The notes under the pieces were generated by a model that worked only from the letters and a program-made list of their open reading frames with translations, did not search any database and was not told the origin of the DNA. From Corticibacter populi (GTDB lineage: Bacteria; Pseudomonadota; Gammaproteobacteria; Burkholderiales; Burkholderiaceae_C), in contig NZ_SGWR01000005.1 in NCBI RefSeq assembly GCF_004217315.1, forward strand, positions 62,001-126,000: DNA of 64,000 nt, read 5' to 3'. Below are positions 35,591 to 42,792 of this stretch, one piece after another (position 1 is the first letter of the stretch; each line of letters starts with the position of its first letter). Position numbers and translations under genes: made by a program.

Positions 35591-36598
35591 TCAGTGCATG
35601 GTTGCGACCAGCGGTTCCGGGCCGCCATCGTCGCTGCCGGCGATGTCGTCATCGGCGCGGCCGGCGTGCGCGACCACGTAGATGGGCGCATAGGCCTCGG
35701 CCTGGGTGATCTCGATCAGCGTTTCCTTGGCCAGTTCCAGCATGGCGATGAAGGTCACCACCAGCACCGGGATGCCCAGTTCCGGCCGGAACAGTTCCTC
35801 GAAGGGGACGTAGGGCCGGTTCCTCAGGTCGCGCAGCACGTGGCTCATGTACTCTCGCACGCTGAGCTTCTCGCGGGTGATGGTGTGGTGGGCCACCAGC
35901 TTGCTGCGGCGGATGATGTCCAGCCAGGCGCGCTGCAGGTCCTCGGGCCGCACGCTGGGCAGCACCGGTGCCAGCTTGAATTCGGCGTGTGCCTGTGCGA
36001 CGAAGAAATCGCGCCCGTCCTGCGGCAGCACGGCGAGCTTTTGCGCGGCCTGCTTGGTCTTCTCGTACTCCAGCAGGCGGCGCACCAGTTGCGCGCGCGG
36101 GTCTTCGGCATCCTCTTCCTCGATGGCCGGCGGGCGCGGCAGCAGCATGCGCGACTTGATCTCGATGAGCATGGCCGCCATCAGCAGGTACTCGGCAGCC
36201 AGTTCGAGGTTGCGGCTGCGGATCTCTTCCACATAGCCCAGGTACTGCTGCGTGAGCGGCACCATCGGGATGTCGAGGATGTTGAAGTTCTGCTTGCGGA
36301 TCAGGTAAAGCAGCAGATCCAGCGGGCCTTCGAAGGCGTCGAGAAAAATCTCCAGCGCATCCGGCGGGATGTAGAGGTCGGCGGGCAGCTCGAAAAGCGG
36401 CTCTCCATACAGCCTCGCCAGGGCCCGTTCGGCAGCGGCATCGAGCGCCTCCCCTGCCGGGGCGGCGTCGATGGCCGTGTCTGCCTTGTCCGTGGCGCCG
36501 GCCCCGTCTGTATCAGCGAACACCATGGCCGGCATTTCGCCGGTCTCGCTGCCGGCCGCGTCAGGCAGGGTGTCCAGACCGTCGCCGGAGGCCGTCAT
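35591..36598 (-). CDS. scpA: Segregation and condensation protein A
   Basis: 335 residues. ScpA is the kleisin that joins the SMC heads with ScpB. The kleisin N-terminal domain (FEGPLDLLLYLIRKQNFNILDIPMVPLTQQYLGYVE) is very clear, followed by LAAEYLLMAAMLIEIKSRMLLP and the C-terminal winged helix (FIAMLELAKETLIEITQAE). An acidic, alanine-rich N-terminal extension of ~85 residues precedes the core. The start MTASGDGLD was chosen 35 bp after the DUF3460 gene. No scpB gene is adjacent. Confidence 0.95.
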   Translation of the reverse strand: MTASGDGLDTLPDAAGSETGEMPAMVFADTDGAGATDKADTAIDAAPAGEALDAAAERALARLYGEPLFELPADLYIPPDALEIFLDAFEGPLDLLLYLIRKQNFNILDIPMVPLTQQYLGYVEEIRSRNLELAAEYLLMAAMLIEIKSRMLLPRPPAIEEEDAEDPRAQLVRRLLEYEKTKQAAQKLAVLPQDGRDFFVAQAHAEFKLAPVLPSVRPEDLQRAWLDIIRRSKLVAHHTITREKLSVREYMSHVLRDLRNRPYVPFEELFRPELGIPVLVVTFIAMLELAKETLIEITQAEAYAPIYVVAHAGRADDDIAGSDDGGPEPLVATMH

Positions 36599-36633
36599 CG
36601 CGGAAAACGGTGTGCTTGTGGCGATGAGAGGAC

Positions 36634-36849
36634 TCAAGCCTCGGCGTCGGGGTTGGTCTGGTAGACGTAGGGCTTTTGCGGCACTTCGCCGGCGCGGTAC
36701 TCCTGCCAGATGCGCGCATCGACGTTCTTGTCCCACAGCAGCTTGCGGCCGGCCTGTTGCTCGGCATCCAGGCTGGGCTTCTGGTGCTTGAGCTGCGCGA
36801 TGAACCGGGTCGCTTCGGATTGGTAGTGGGGACGCTGGAAGAATGACAT
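36634..36849 (-). CDS. DUF3460 family small protein
   Basis: 71 residues (MSFFQRPHYQSEATRFIAQLK...LLWDKNVD...GEVPQKPYVYQTNPDAEA). DUF3460 proteins are short, soluble and typical of Burkholderiales, with no known function. In this order they commonly lie beside scpA, as here, with 35 bp between them. Only 42 bp separate its start codon from that of divergent bamE. Confidence 0.9.
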   Translation of the reverse strand: MSFFQRPHYQSEATRFIAQLKHQKPSLDAEQQAGRKLLWDKNVDARIWQEYRAGEVPQKPYVYQTNPDAEA

Positions 36850-36891
36850 AAACTGCACCTCGTAATAGTGCGACATTCTAATGGGGCTGAC

Positions 36892-37413
36892 ATGCTGGAA
36901 CGATTTTGGCGATGGACGGGTGGTGTGGCCATGGCGGCGTTGGCCCTGCTGCTGCCCGGCTGCGATCCGATCGCGCTGGACAAGCTCAAGGTGGGGCAGT
37001 CGACCGAGGCCGATGTGCGCGACGCCATGGGCCGTCCGGAGATGGTCTGGGACGACGGCCAGGGCGCGCGCACGCTCGAATACAACCGCCAGCCCCAGGG
37101 ACACGTCAACTACATGATCTCGATCGGCGGCGACGGCCGCCTGCAGGCGGTGCGCCAGGTGCTCAATGAAGCCGAGTTTGCCAAGGTCCAGCCGGGCATG
37201 CATTACGACCAGGTGCGGCGCATGCTGGGCAAGCCGGCCAAGGATGTCTGGTATCCGCTCAAGCGCGAGCACGAGGTGGATTGGCGCTATCTGAGCGACC
37301 CGACCACCAGCGGCATGTTCACCGTGGTGCTCGATGCCAACCGGGTGGTGTTGCGCGCCCATATCGGCCCGGACATGGACGAGCAGTACCGCTCGGGCGG
37401 CGGCTACCAATGA
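36892..37413 (+). CDS. bamE: Outer-membrane assembly lipoprotein BamE (SmpA/OmlA)
   Basis: 173 residues. The lipoprotein signal ends in LLPGC. Two SmpA/OmlA-like halves follow: KLKVGQSTEADVRDAMGRPEMVWDDG and KVQPGMHYDQVRRMLGKPAKDVWYPLKREHEVDWRY. BamE stabilises the BAM complex that inserts outer-membrane beta barrels. It is longer than E. coli BamE (113) because of the duplicated motif, which I recall as usual in betaproteobacteria. The start MLERFWRW was chosen to give a proper signal peptide. Confidence 0.85.
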   Translation: MLERFWRWTGGVAMAALALLLPGCDPIALDKLKVGQSTEADVRDAMGRPEMVWDDGQGARTLEYNRQPQGHVNYMISIGGDGRLQAVRQVLNEAEFAKVQPGMHYDQVRRMLGKPAKDVWYPLKREHEVDWRYLSDPTTSGMFTVVLDANRVVLRAHIGPDMDEQYRSGGGYQ

Positions 37414-37880
37414 GCCTTTTGTGCCACGCGTGAGAGCCATTTCTCATCCGCCACGTGTAAATCACTGATTTGCTTTCATCTTTCGATGAAGTCCACAGAG
37501 CTTGTGGATAACTTTGTGGACAAGCATGTGGAGAGGGGCCGGATGCCAGTCCTGACAAGGGCTTTGACACATTGCCGTTTCTTTATGCAATGGCCATGGT
37601 CTGGTTTTAGTTATTTGAAAATCAATGACTTGCATTGCACTATTGAAAGCATCACATTTCAGTGGCATGACCGAGCCATGACATGCTGACCACCGCTCAC
37701 AGGCACCCAAAGTGTGCATAAGTGCTGGATTTTTGTGATATGCATGGCGCGTTGCGCGCCAGTTTTGCGCCACATCGACCGCAGGGCGTGGCCATTCGGG
37801 CGGGGCCAGTTCCTGATCGATCGCATGGCGCCGCGGGGCGCCCTGCATGCAGCCATGCACCAGGCCGGCGCACGGCAGGC
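37414..37880. other. 467-bp low-GC intergenic region with DnaA-box-like sites
   Basis: Clearly lower in GC than its surroundings and without a convincing gene. It holds TGTGGATAA (37503-37511, an exact DnaA box on the minus strand), TGTGGACAA (37515-37523), TGTGGAGAG (37527-37535) and TGTGCATAA (37713-37721, also fitting TTATNCACA). It also holds a palindrome AAATCAC-TGATTT (37459-37471) and an AT-rich stretch (about 37600-37670). It sits between bamE and the end of the CocE/NonD gene. Confidence 0.55.
37492..37535 (-). promoter_or_regulatory. Array of three DnaA-box-like 9-mers at 12-bp spacing
   Basis: TGTGGATAA, TGTGGACAA and TGTGGAGAG begin at 37503, 37515 and 37527, exactly 12 bp apart. 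The first is the perfect reverse complement of TTATCCACA. TCCACA at 37492 forms an inverted repeat with the first TGTGGA. Binding by DnaA is inference. Confidence 0.5.
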
Positions 37881-39758
37881 TTATTCGGCGCCGCCCCGGT
37901 CCTGGCGCGTGGCCGGGATGAAGGGTAGCAGCAGGAACGAAGCCTGTTGCGGTCCGCTCAGGATGGTGTTGGTGCCGCCATACAGGGTCGGATCCCGGTC
38001 TTCATGCAGGAACGGGGCAGAACCCCTGAACAGGCCTTCGGTGAGGTGCGGAAAGGAGAAATCCTGGCCCTGGATGGTCAGCACCAGACGGTAGCCGGCC
38101 GGCACCACAATGCTGGTGGGCCAGATCTCCACGTCGATCGGATAGGGGTCGCCAGGCACGACGGCCTGTGGCGCCTGGTGCGCATGCCAGGGCCGGTAGG
38201 GGAGGCTGCGGGCCGGGTCCTGTGCCCGCTGTGACAGCCGCAGCCAGCCCTGGGTGACGGGGACCGCCGGAGCGTTGGCGCCTTCGAAAGTCACGTCCCG
38301 GCCCGTCGGATCGAGCAACCGCAGCGTCAGGAAGAAGTCGGCGTCGGCGCTGGAGGTGCTGACCCACAGGTGCGCCATCAATGGTCCGGTGAATTCACGG
38401 TCGGTGTCGGCTGCGGGCATGACAAAGCTCAGTCCGTCGGAACGGGCGGCATAGCTGGCACTGTGCCCCTGCTGTGGCAATTGCTGGTGCAGCTGCAACT
38501 GATTGGCATCGAGGTACCAGCGCTGGTACTCGGTGCGTTCGATGGGCCAGGCCGATTCGGCGCGCTCGCGAAAGCCGTTCTTTGGATCCCGGATGGTCAG
38601 CATGACGCGCGGTTCATCGGGGAAGGCCGTTTCGTCGCCTTTGAGAAAGCGATCGAAGAAGGCTTTCTGCACAGCGAAGGACTGCGGTGCATAGAACGGC
38701 GAGAAGTGGTCGCCCGTGTGCACGCGCAGCCATTTCTGCTGCGCCGCGATCTGCTGGTAGGCCTCCAGGTTGCCGCGCAGGTGCAGGCCGGCGCCGCTCC
38801 AGTTGCCGGCCGACAGCGTGGGCACGACGATGCGCTCGGCCCTTGGCGTGCGCTGCGCATAGTAGGCATCGTCGTAGGGGTGGGCCAGCATGTCCTTGAG
38901 CAGGGAGCTGGCGCTGCCCCGCAGCACCGTCTCCGGGATGGCCGCTCCGGCGGCCGGGCCGCCCGTGATGGCATCGACGAATGGCGATGCGCCGTTGCCA
39001 TGCTGGTTGGGCAGGATTTGTGTGTTCATCCACAGCTTGCTGAACAGGGTGGAGGCGATGCCGCCGTGGTAGGACATGTCGCGGTAGGCATCGAAGGCGC
39101 CCTCCCACGGGATGATGGCGGCCAGGCCCTTGGGCTGCAGCGCCGCGACCTGCCACTGGTTGATGGCGTAGTAGGAAATCCCGAGCAGGCCGACCTTGCC
39201 GCTGGACCATGGCTGCTGCGCGGCCCATTCGATCAGCTCCTTGTAATCCTGGGTTTCGCGCGCGCCCAGCGGGTCGAGGTAGCCGGGCGTCTTGCCCGCA
39301 CCGCGCGAATCGGCATGGATGACCACATAGCCTTGCGGCACCCAGCGTTCCGGATCGGGCATTTCCCAGCGCATGAACTGGCAGGTGGAGCCGTCGCAGA
39401 GCCCGGGCAGTTTCTGGCTCATCTTCTCCCAGGCGGCCTGGTAGGGCGGGGCCGTCTGCCACAGCACGTCCTTGCCATAGATGCCGTGGGTGATGATGAC
39501 CGGGTAGCGTCCGCTCGCCTTGGGGCGGTACACGTTGATGTGCAAGGGCAGGCCATCGCTCATCGTCACGGTGGCGTCGTATTCGAACTGGACGGTATCG
39601 ACGGGAAAGGGCATGGGCGCGCCGCTGGTCGATGGCGCGGCACTTGCCTCTGTGACGGGGCCGGGGACCTTGGCAGCGGCCCAGCTGGCTGTGCCTGCGG
39701 CGGCGAGTGCAAGGCATGCTGCGGTGATGCAGCGGCGGATTCCAAGTTTCAAAGGCAT
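37881..39758 (-). CDS. Secreted CocE/NonD family hydrolase (X-Pro dipeptidyl-peptidase S15 type)
   Basis: 625 residues with a signal peptide (hydrophobic to SWAAA). The alpha/beta-hydrolase half contains VIITHGIYG, HADSRGAGKT, the nucleophile elbow LLGISYYA (Ser about 195) and a histidine in TGDHFSPFY (about 351). The C-terminal jelly-roll (X-Pro_DPP C-terminal domain; LTLRLLDPTG, VVPAGYRLVLTIQGQD) is present. The usual catalytic aspartate motif G-W-x-D is replaced by AGNWSGAGLHLRGN, so the acid residue is not obvious. Family members cleave esters, beta-lactam side chains or X-Pro peptides; the substrate here is unknown. It is divergent from a TetR gene that probably controls it. Confidence 0.87.
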   Translation of the reverse strand: MPLKLGIRRCITAACLALAAAGTASWAAAKVPGPVTEASAAPSTSGAPMPFPVDTVQFEYDATVTMSDGLPLHINVYRPKASGRYPVIITHGIYGKDVLWQTAPPYQAAWEKMSQKLPGLCDGSTCQFMRWEMPDPERWVPQGYVVIHADSRGAGKTPGYLDPLGARETQDYKELIEWAAQQPWSSGKVGLLGISYYAINQWQVAALQPKGLAAIIPWEGAFDAYRDMSYHGGIASTLFSKLWMNTQILPNQHGNGASPFVDAITGGPAAGAAIPETVLRGSASSLLKDMLAHPYDDAYYAQRTPRAERIVVPTLSAGNWSGAGLHLRGNLEAYQQIAAQQKWLRVHTGDHFSPFYAPQSFAVQKAFFDRFLKGDETAFPDEPRVMLTIRDPKNGFRERAESAWPIERTEYQRWYLDANQLQLHQQLPQQGHSASYAARSDGLSFVMPAADTDREFTGPLMAHLWVSTSSADADFFLTLRLLDPTGRDVTFEGANAPAVPVTQGWLRLSQRAQDPARSLPYRPWHAHQAPQAVVPGDPYPIDVEIWPTSIVVPAGYRLVLTIQGQDFSFPHLTEGLFRGSAPFLHEDRDPTLYGGTNTILSGPQQASFLLLPFIPATRQDRGGAE

Positions 39759-39772
39759 GGGGTCTCCTGTTT

Positions 39773-39798
39773 ATTAACGCAATTAATTATGCGTTAAT
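39773..39798. promoter_or_regulatory. Probable TetR operator between the hydrolase and tetR genes
   Basis: A 26-bp inverted repeat with 9-bp arms ATTAACGCA / TGCGTTAAT surrounds an AT-only spacer. It starts 15 bp upstream of the hydrolase start codon and ends 70 bp before the TetR start. This is the expected position for repression of both genes. Confidence 0.7.
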
Positions 39799-39867
39799 TG
39801 ACGGGCGATGCCAAACTACTTGTCGCCTCTTCCACCGTTCGTCGGCTGCTGTGCTGTAATTTCGGCC

Positions 39868-40545
39868 ATGAGCAAAGTGACCAAGATGACCAAGATGACC
39901 AAGGTGACCAAGGCGAGAACGGCAAAGGGGGGAGTGGCCGCCGACGATGTCCGCCCTGCGCCCACCCCCCGGTTGGGCGGGCGCAGTGCCAGGGTGATCG
40001 AGCATGTCTCGCAGGCCGTTCTGGAGGAGTTGCGCGTGCACGGCATGCACGCGCTTTCCGTGCCGCGCATTGCCGAGCGGGCCCAGGTCCACAGCAGCTC
40101 GATCTACCGGCGTTGGCCCACGGCGGTGCAACTCGTGGCCTTTGTGGCTGCGCGCCAGGCCGAACAGTTGCTGCCGGTGCCGGATACGGGATCGCTGGCC
40201 GGCGATCTGCGGGCCATGCTCGTGGATTTGCGCCGTTTTCTGGAGGGGCCCGACAGCGCGGCCTTCGTGGCCGTGGCTTTCGCCTCGGGGGACAGCGCTG
40301 AACTCCATGCGCTGACGCGCCTTTACTGGCTCAAGCGTGTTGCGCTGCGGGAGGCGATGTTCGGGCGCGCCCGCGTGCGGGGCGAACTCGATGCGCAGAC
40401 CGACGCGGAAGAGCTGATCGAGCGGGCCATCGGCCCGCTCTACATGCGCCGTTTCATCAGCCACCGGCCCATCGACGATGCCTTCATCGAGCGCGTCGTA
40501 CAGGGCGTGCTGCCCGAGCGAATGCCCGGATCAGCCGGCGCTTGA
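39868..40545 (+). CDS. TetR family transcriptional regulator
   Basis: 225 residues. The helix-turn-helix is GMHALSVPRIAERAQVHSSSIYRRWPTAVQLVAF. A C-terminal ligand-binding domain follows (TetR_C with LYMRRFISHRPIDDAFIERVVQGVL). The first 20 residues come from a 9-bp tandem repeat (V-T-K and M-T-K units), unusual for the family. The start at 39868 is the first ATG; ATG or GTG codons inside every repeat unit could also serve. It probably represses the divergent hydrolase. Its 3' end overlaps ackA by 15 bp tail to tail. Confidence 0.88.
   Translation: MSKVTKMTKMTKVTKARTAKGGVAADDVRPAPTPRLGGRSARVIEHVSQAVLEELRVHGMHALSVPRIAERAQVHSSSIYRRWPTAVQLVAFVAARQAEQLLPVPDTGSLAGDLRAMLVDLRRFLEGPDSAAFVAVAFASGDSAELHALTRLYWLKRVALREAMFGRARVRGELDAQTDAEELIERAIGPLYMRRFISHRPIDDAFIERVVQGVLPERMPGSAGA
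39877..39912 (+). repeat. Four tandem copies of a 9-bp unit at the start of the TetR gene
   Basis: RTGACCAAG is repeated four times without gaps. Each copy brings an in-frame ATG or GTG codon. Copy changes keep the frame and would alter only the basic N-terminal tail of the regulator. Confidence 0.9.
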
Positions 40546-41718
40546 AAGCAGCCGCTTGGCGGCGCGGGCGATGACGATTTCCTCGTTGGTGGGAATCACC
40601 ATCACGCGGGTGCGGCTCAGATGGGCGCTGATGACCATCTGGTTGGCCTCGTTGCGTTCGCGGTCGATGTCGATGCCGATCCAGTCCAGGTCTTCGCAGA
40701 TCAGGTAGCGGATGAAGCGCGAGTTCTCGCCGATGCCACCGCAGAACACCAGCGCATCCAGTCCGCCCATCGCGGCGGCCAGGCCGGCGAGCTCGCGGCG
40801 GATGCGGAAGATGAAGTAGTCGATGGCCTGGTTGGCCTCGGGCGTGCCGGCCTTCTCGAGGATGCGCATGTCGTTGGAGATGCCCGAGAGGCCCTTGAGG
40901 CCGGATTCGTTGTAGAACATCTCGCGCACTTCGTCGATGCTCATGCCCTCCTGTTGCACGAGGTAGAAGATCACGCCAGGGTCGATCTGCCCGCAGCGCG
41001 TGCCCATCGGCAGGCCGTCGAGTGCGGTGAAACCCATGGTCGAGGCCATCGATCGGCCGCCAAGCATGCCGCACATCGAGGCGCCATTGCCCAGGTGGGC
41101 CACCACCACGCGGCCGGCATGGATGAGCGGCGCCACGCGCTTGAGCTCGCTGGAGATGTACTCGTAGCTCAGGCCGTGAAAGCCGTAACGGCGCACCCCT
41201 TGGTCGTAGTACTTGCGCGGAATCGCGAAGACGTCGTTGACCAGTGGCTGGTTGCGGTGGAAGGCGGTGTCGAAGCAGGCGATCTGCAACGCGTCCGGAA
41301 AGGCCTTGAGCGCGGCTTCGACGCCGGCGAGGTTGTGGGGCTGGTGCAGCGGCGCGAAGGGGCAGAGCCGGTAGAGCTCGGCGAGCACGTCCGGCGTCAA
41401 CACCACCGGCGCGGTGTAGGCCACGCCGCCATGTACCACGCGGTGGCCGACGGCCACCGCGTGGGCGTCGGGGAACTGCTCGCGCAGCATGCCCAGCGCC
41501 ATGTTCAACGCGCCCTCGTGGTCGCGCACGTCGGCGCTGGAGAGGTCGCGCAACATCTCGGTCTGGTCCACCCCGGAGCGCGCCTTCAGGCGTGGCTGCG
41601 AACCGATGCGCTCGATCTGGCCGACGGCCAGCTCGACGGGCTCGGCCGAGATGTCGTAGAGGCCGAATTTCAGCGACGACGATCCGGAATTGAGGGTCAG
41701 GACGACGGGGCGGGCCAT
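40531..41718 (-). CDS. ackA: Acetate (propionate) kinase
   Basis: 395 residues, normal length. It interconverts acetate plus ATP and acetyl phosphate plus ADP. The family signatures are clear: VLTLNSGSSSLKF at the N-terminus, CFDTAFHRNQPL, YGFHGLSYEYIS, VVAHLGNGASMCG and the C-terminal VFCGGIGENSRFIR. The start MARPVVLTLNSGSSS removes a 14-residue unsupported extension. No pta gene is adjacent. Confidence 0.95.
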   Translation of the reverse strand: MARPVVLTLNSGSSSLKFGLYDISAEPVELAVGQIERIGSQPRLKARSGVDQTEMLRDLSSADVRDHEGALNMALGMLREQFPDAHAVAVGHRVVHGGVAYTAPVVLTPDVLAELYRLCPFAPLHQPHNLAGVEAALKAFPDALQIACFDTAFHRNQPLVNDVFAIPRKYYDQGVRRYGFHGLSYEYISSELKRVAPLIHAGRVVVAHLGNGASMCGMLGGRSMASTMGFTALDGLPMGTRCGQIDPGVIFYLVQQEGMSIDEVREMFYNESGLKGLSGISNDMRILEKAGTPEANQAIDYFIFRIRRELAGLAAAMGGLDALVFCGGIGENSRFIRYLICEDLDWIGIDIDRERNEANQMVISAHLSRTRVMVIPTNEEIVIARAAKRLLSSAG

Positions 41719-41833
41719 GGCAATGCTCTCCTGGCAAAGGTGGACAACGAGGCAAGACAACGAAGCGACAGGCCGATTATGGCCGCCAATCGTGTCGGTA
41801 CCGCGTCCGTGGCCGTGCGCCGCTCCCGGGCCT

Positions 41834-42541
41834 TCAATAGGCGTGCAGCGCGGCCAGGTCGAGCACTTGCAGGCTGCCGTAGTCGATGCGGATCAGGCCT
41901 TGGCCAGCCAGTCGGGTGAGGGCCTGGTTGACGCGTTGGCGCGAGAGGCCGACGATGCCGGCGAGCTCCTGCTGGGTGATGCGCAGCACCTCGCCGACGC
42001 CGGGTGCCAGAATCGGGTTGAACAGCCCGACCAGCGTGCGTGCCACGCGCATCTCGGGGTTGTTGATGCGGTCGGTCTCGCGGCTGACGAAGAACTGGGC
42101 CACCCGCTCATTGAGCTGGTACATGATGGTGCGGTTGAACTCGATGGAGTTGTCCACCAGCCAGTGGAACTGCTCCAGCGGCAGCGCGGCGATGGTGCTG
42201 CGCCGCAGTGCCTGCACGTCGTAACGGTAGCACTCGCGCTTGAGCGCGGTGCCCTCGCCGAACCAGCTGCCGGCCGGCACGCCCATGTAGGTGATGGTCT
42301 GGCCGTCGCGGCGGTCGTTGCTGACCTTGAGCAGACCGTCGATCAGGCCCAGCCAGTGGCGCACCGGGCGGCCTTCGCGGCAGACATGGCCGCCGACCTG
42401 GATTTCGCCCACCTCCAGCGCCGACTGCACGACCTTGCGGTCGCGTGGCTGCAGCTTGTGCAGCCACGGGATGCCGTCGAGCTCCTGGGGCGTGGGTGCG
42501 CGCCGGCTGCGCAGCAGCTCGGTGATGCCGGATGTGCTCAA
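41834..42541 (-). CDS. Crp/Fnr family transcriptional regulator
   Basis: 235 residues. It has an N-terminal cyclic-nucleotide-binding-type beta roll (about residues 25-145; LGLIDGLLKVSNDRRDGQTITYMGVPAGSWFGEG) and a C-terminal Crp helix-turn-helix (RITQQELAGIVGLSRQRVNQALTRLAGQGLI). The Fnr iron-sulfur cysteine set is absent, so it is not an oxygen sensor of the Fnr kind. The start is TTG at 42541, supported by AGGAG seven bases upstream. It is divergent from the acyl-CoA synthetase and uptake operon and is the likely regulator of it. Confidence 0.88.
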   Translation of the reverse strand: MSTSGITELLRSRRAPTPQELDGIPWLHKLQPRDRKVVQSALEVGEIQVGGHVCREGRPVRHWLGLIDGLLKVSNDRRDGQTITYMGVPAGSWFGEGTALKRECYRYDVQALRRSTIAALPLEQFHWLVDNSIEFNRTIMYQLNERVAQFFVSRETDRINNPEMRVARTLVGLFNPILAPGVGEVLRITQQELAGIVGLSRQRVNQALTRLAGQGLIRIDYGSLQVLDLAALHAY

Positions 42542-42792
42542 TACTGTCTCCTGAATGACCTTTTGGCCATTTTGCGTTTCGTTGCTGCCTGTTCGTGGAT
42601 TTTTGACAGCGAATTGTAGGGAAATGCCTAGAGCGGGTTTACCCAGGATTGTCGTTGCAAAGACAAAAAAGCGTCAAAGTTTTGCCTACCATGCGTTCCA
42701 GATGACTTGCGGTACAGGCATCGCGAACACAGAACAAAGTGCACGTTTGGGCGCAGTCGCAGGGCTGGCGTTCCACTAGACACGGAGGTGGC
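42542..42792. promoter_or_regulatory. Divergent control region of the Crp/Fnr gene and the acid-uptake operon
   Basis: 251 bp. An inverted repeat TTGTC-N8-GACAA (42649-42666) with an inner TTGCAA is a candidate operator. TTGACA occurs at 42603-42608 on the plus strand without a clear -10 partner. The site assignment is by position and symmetry only. Confidence 0.4.
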
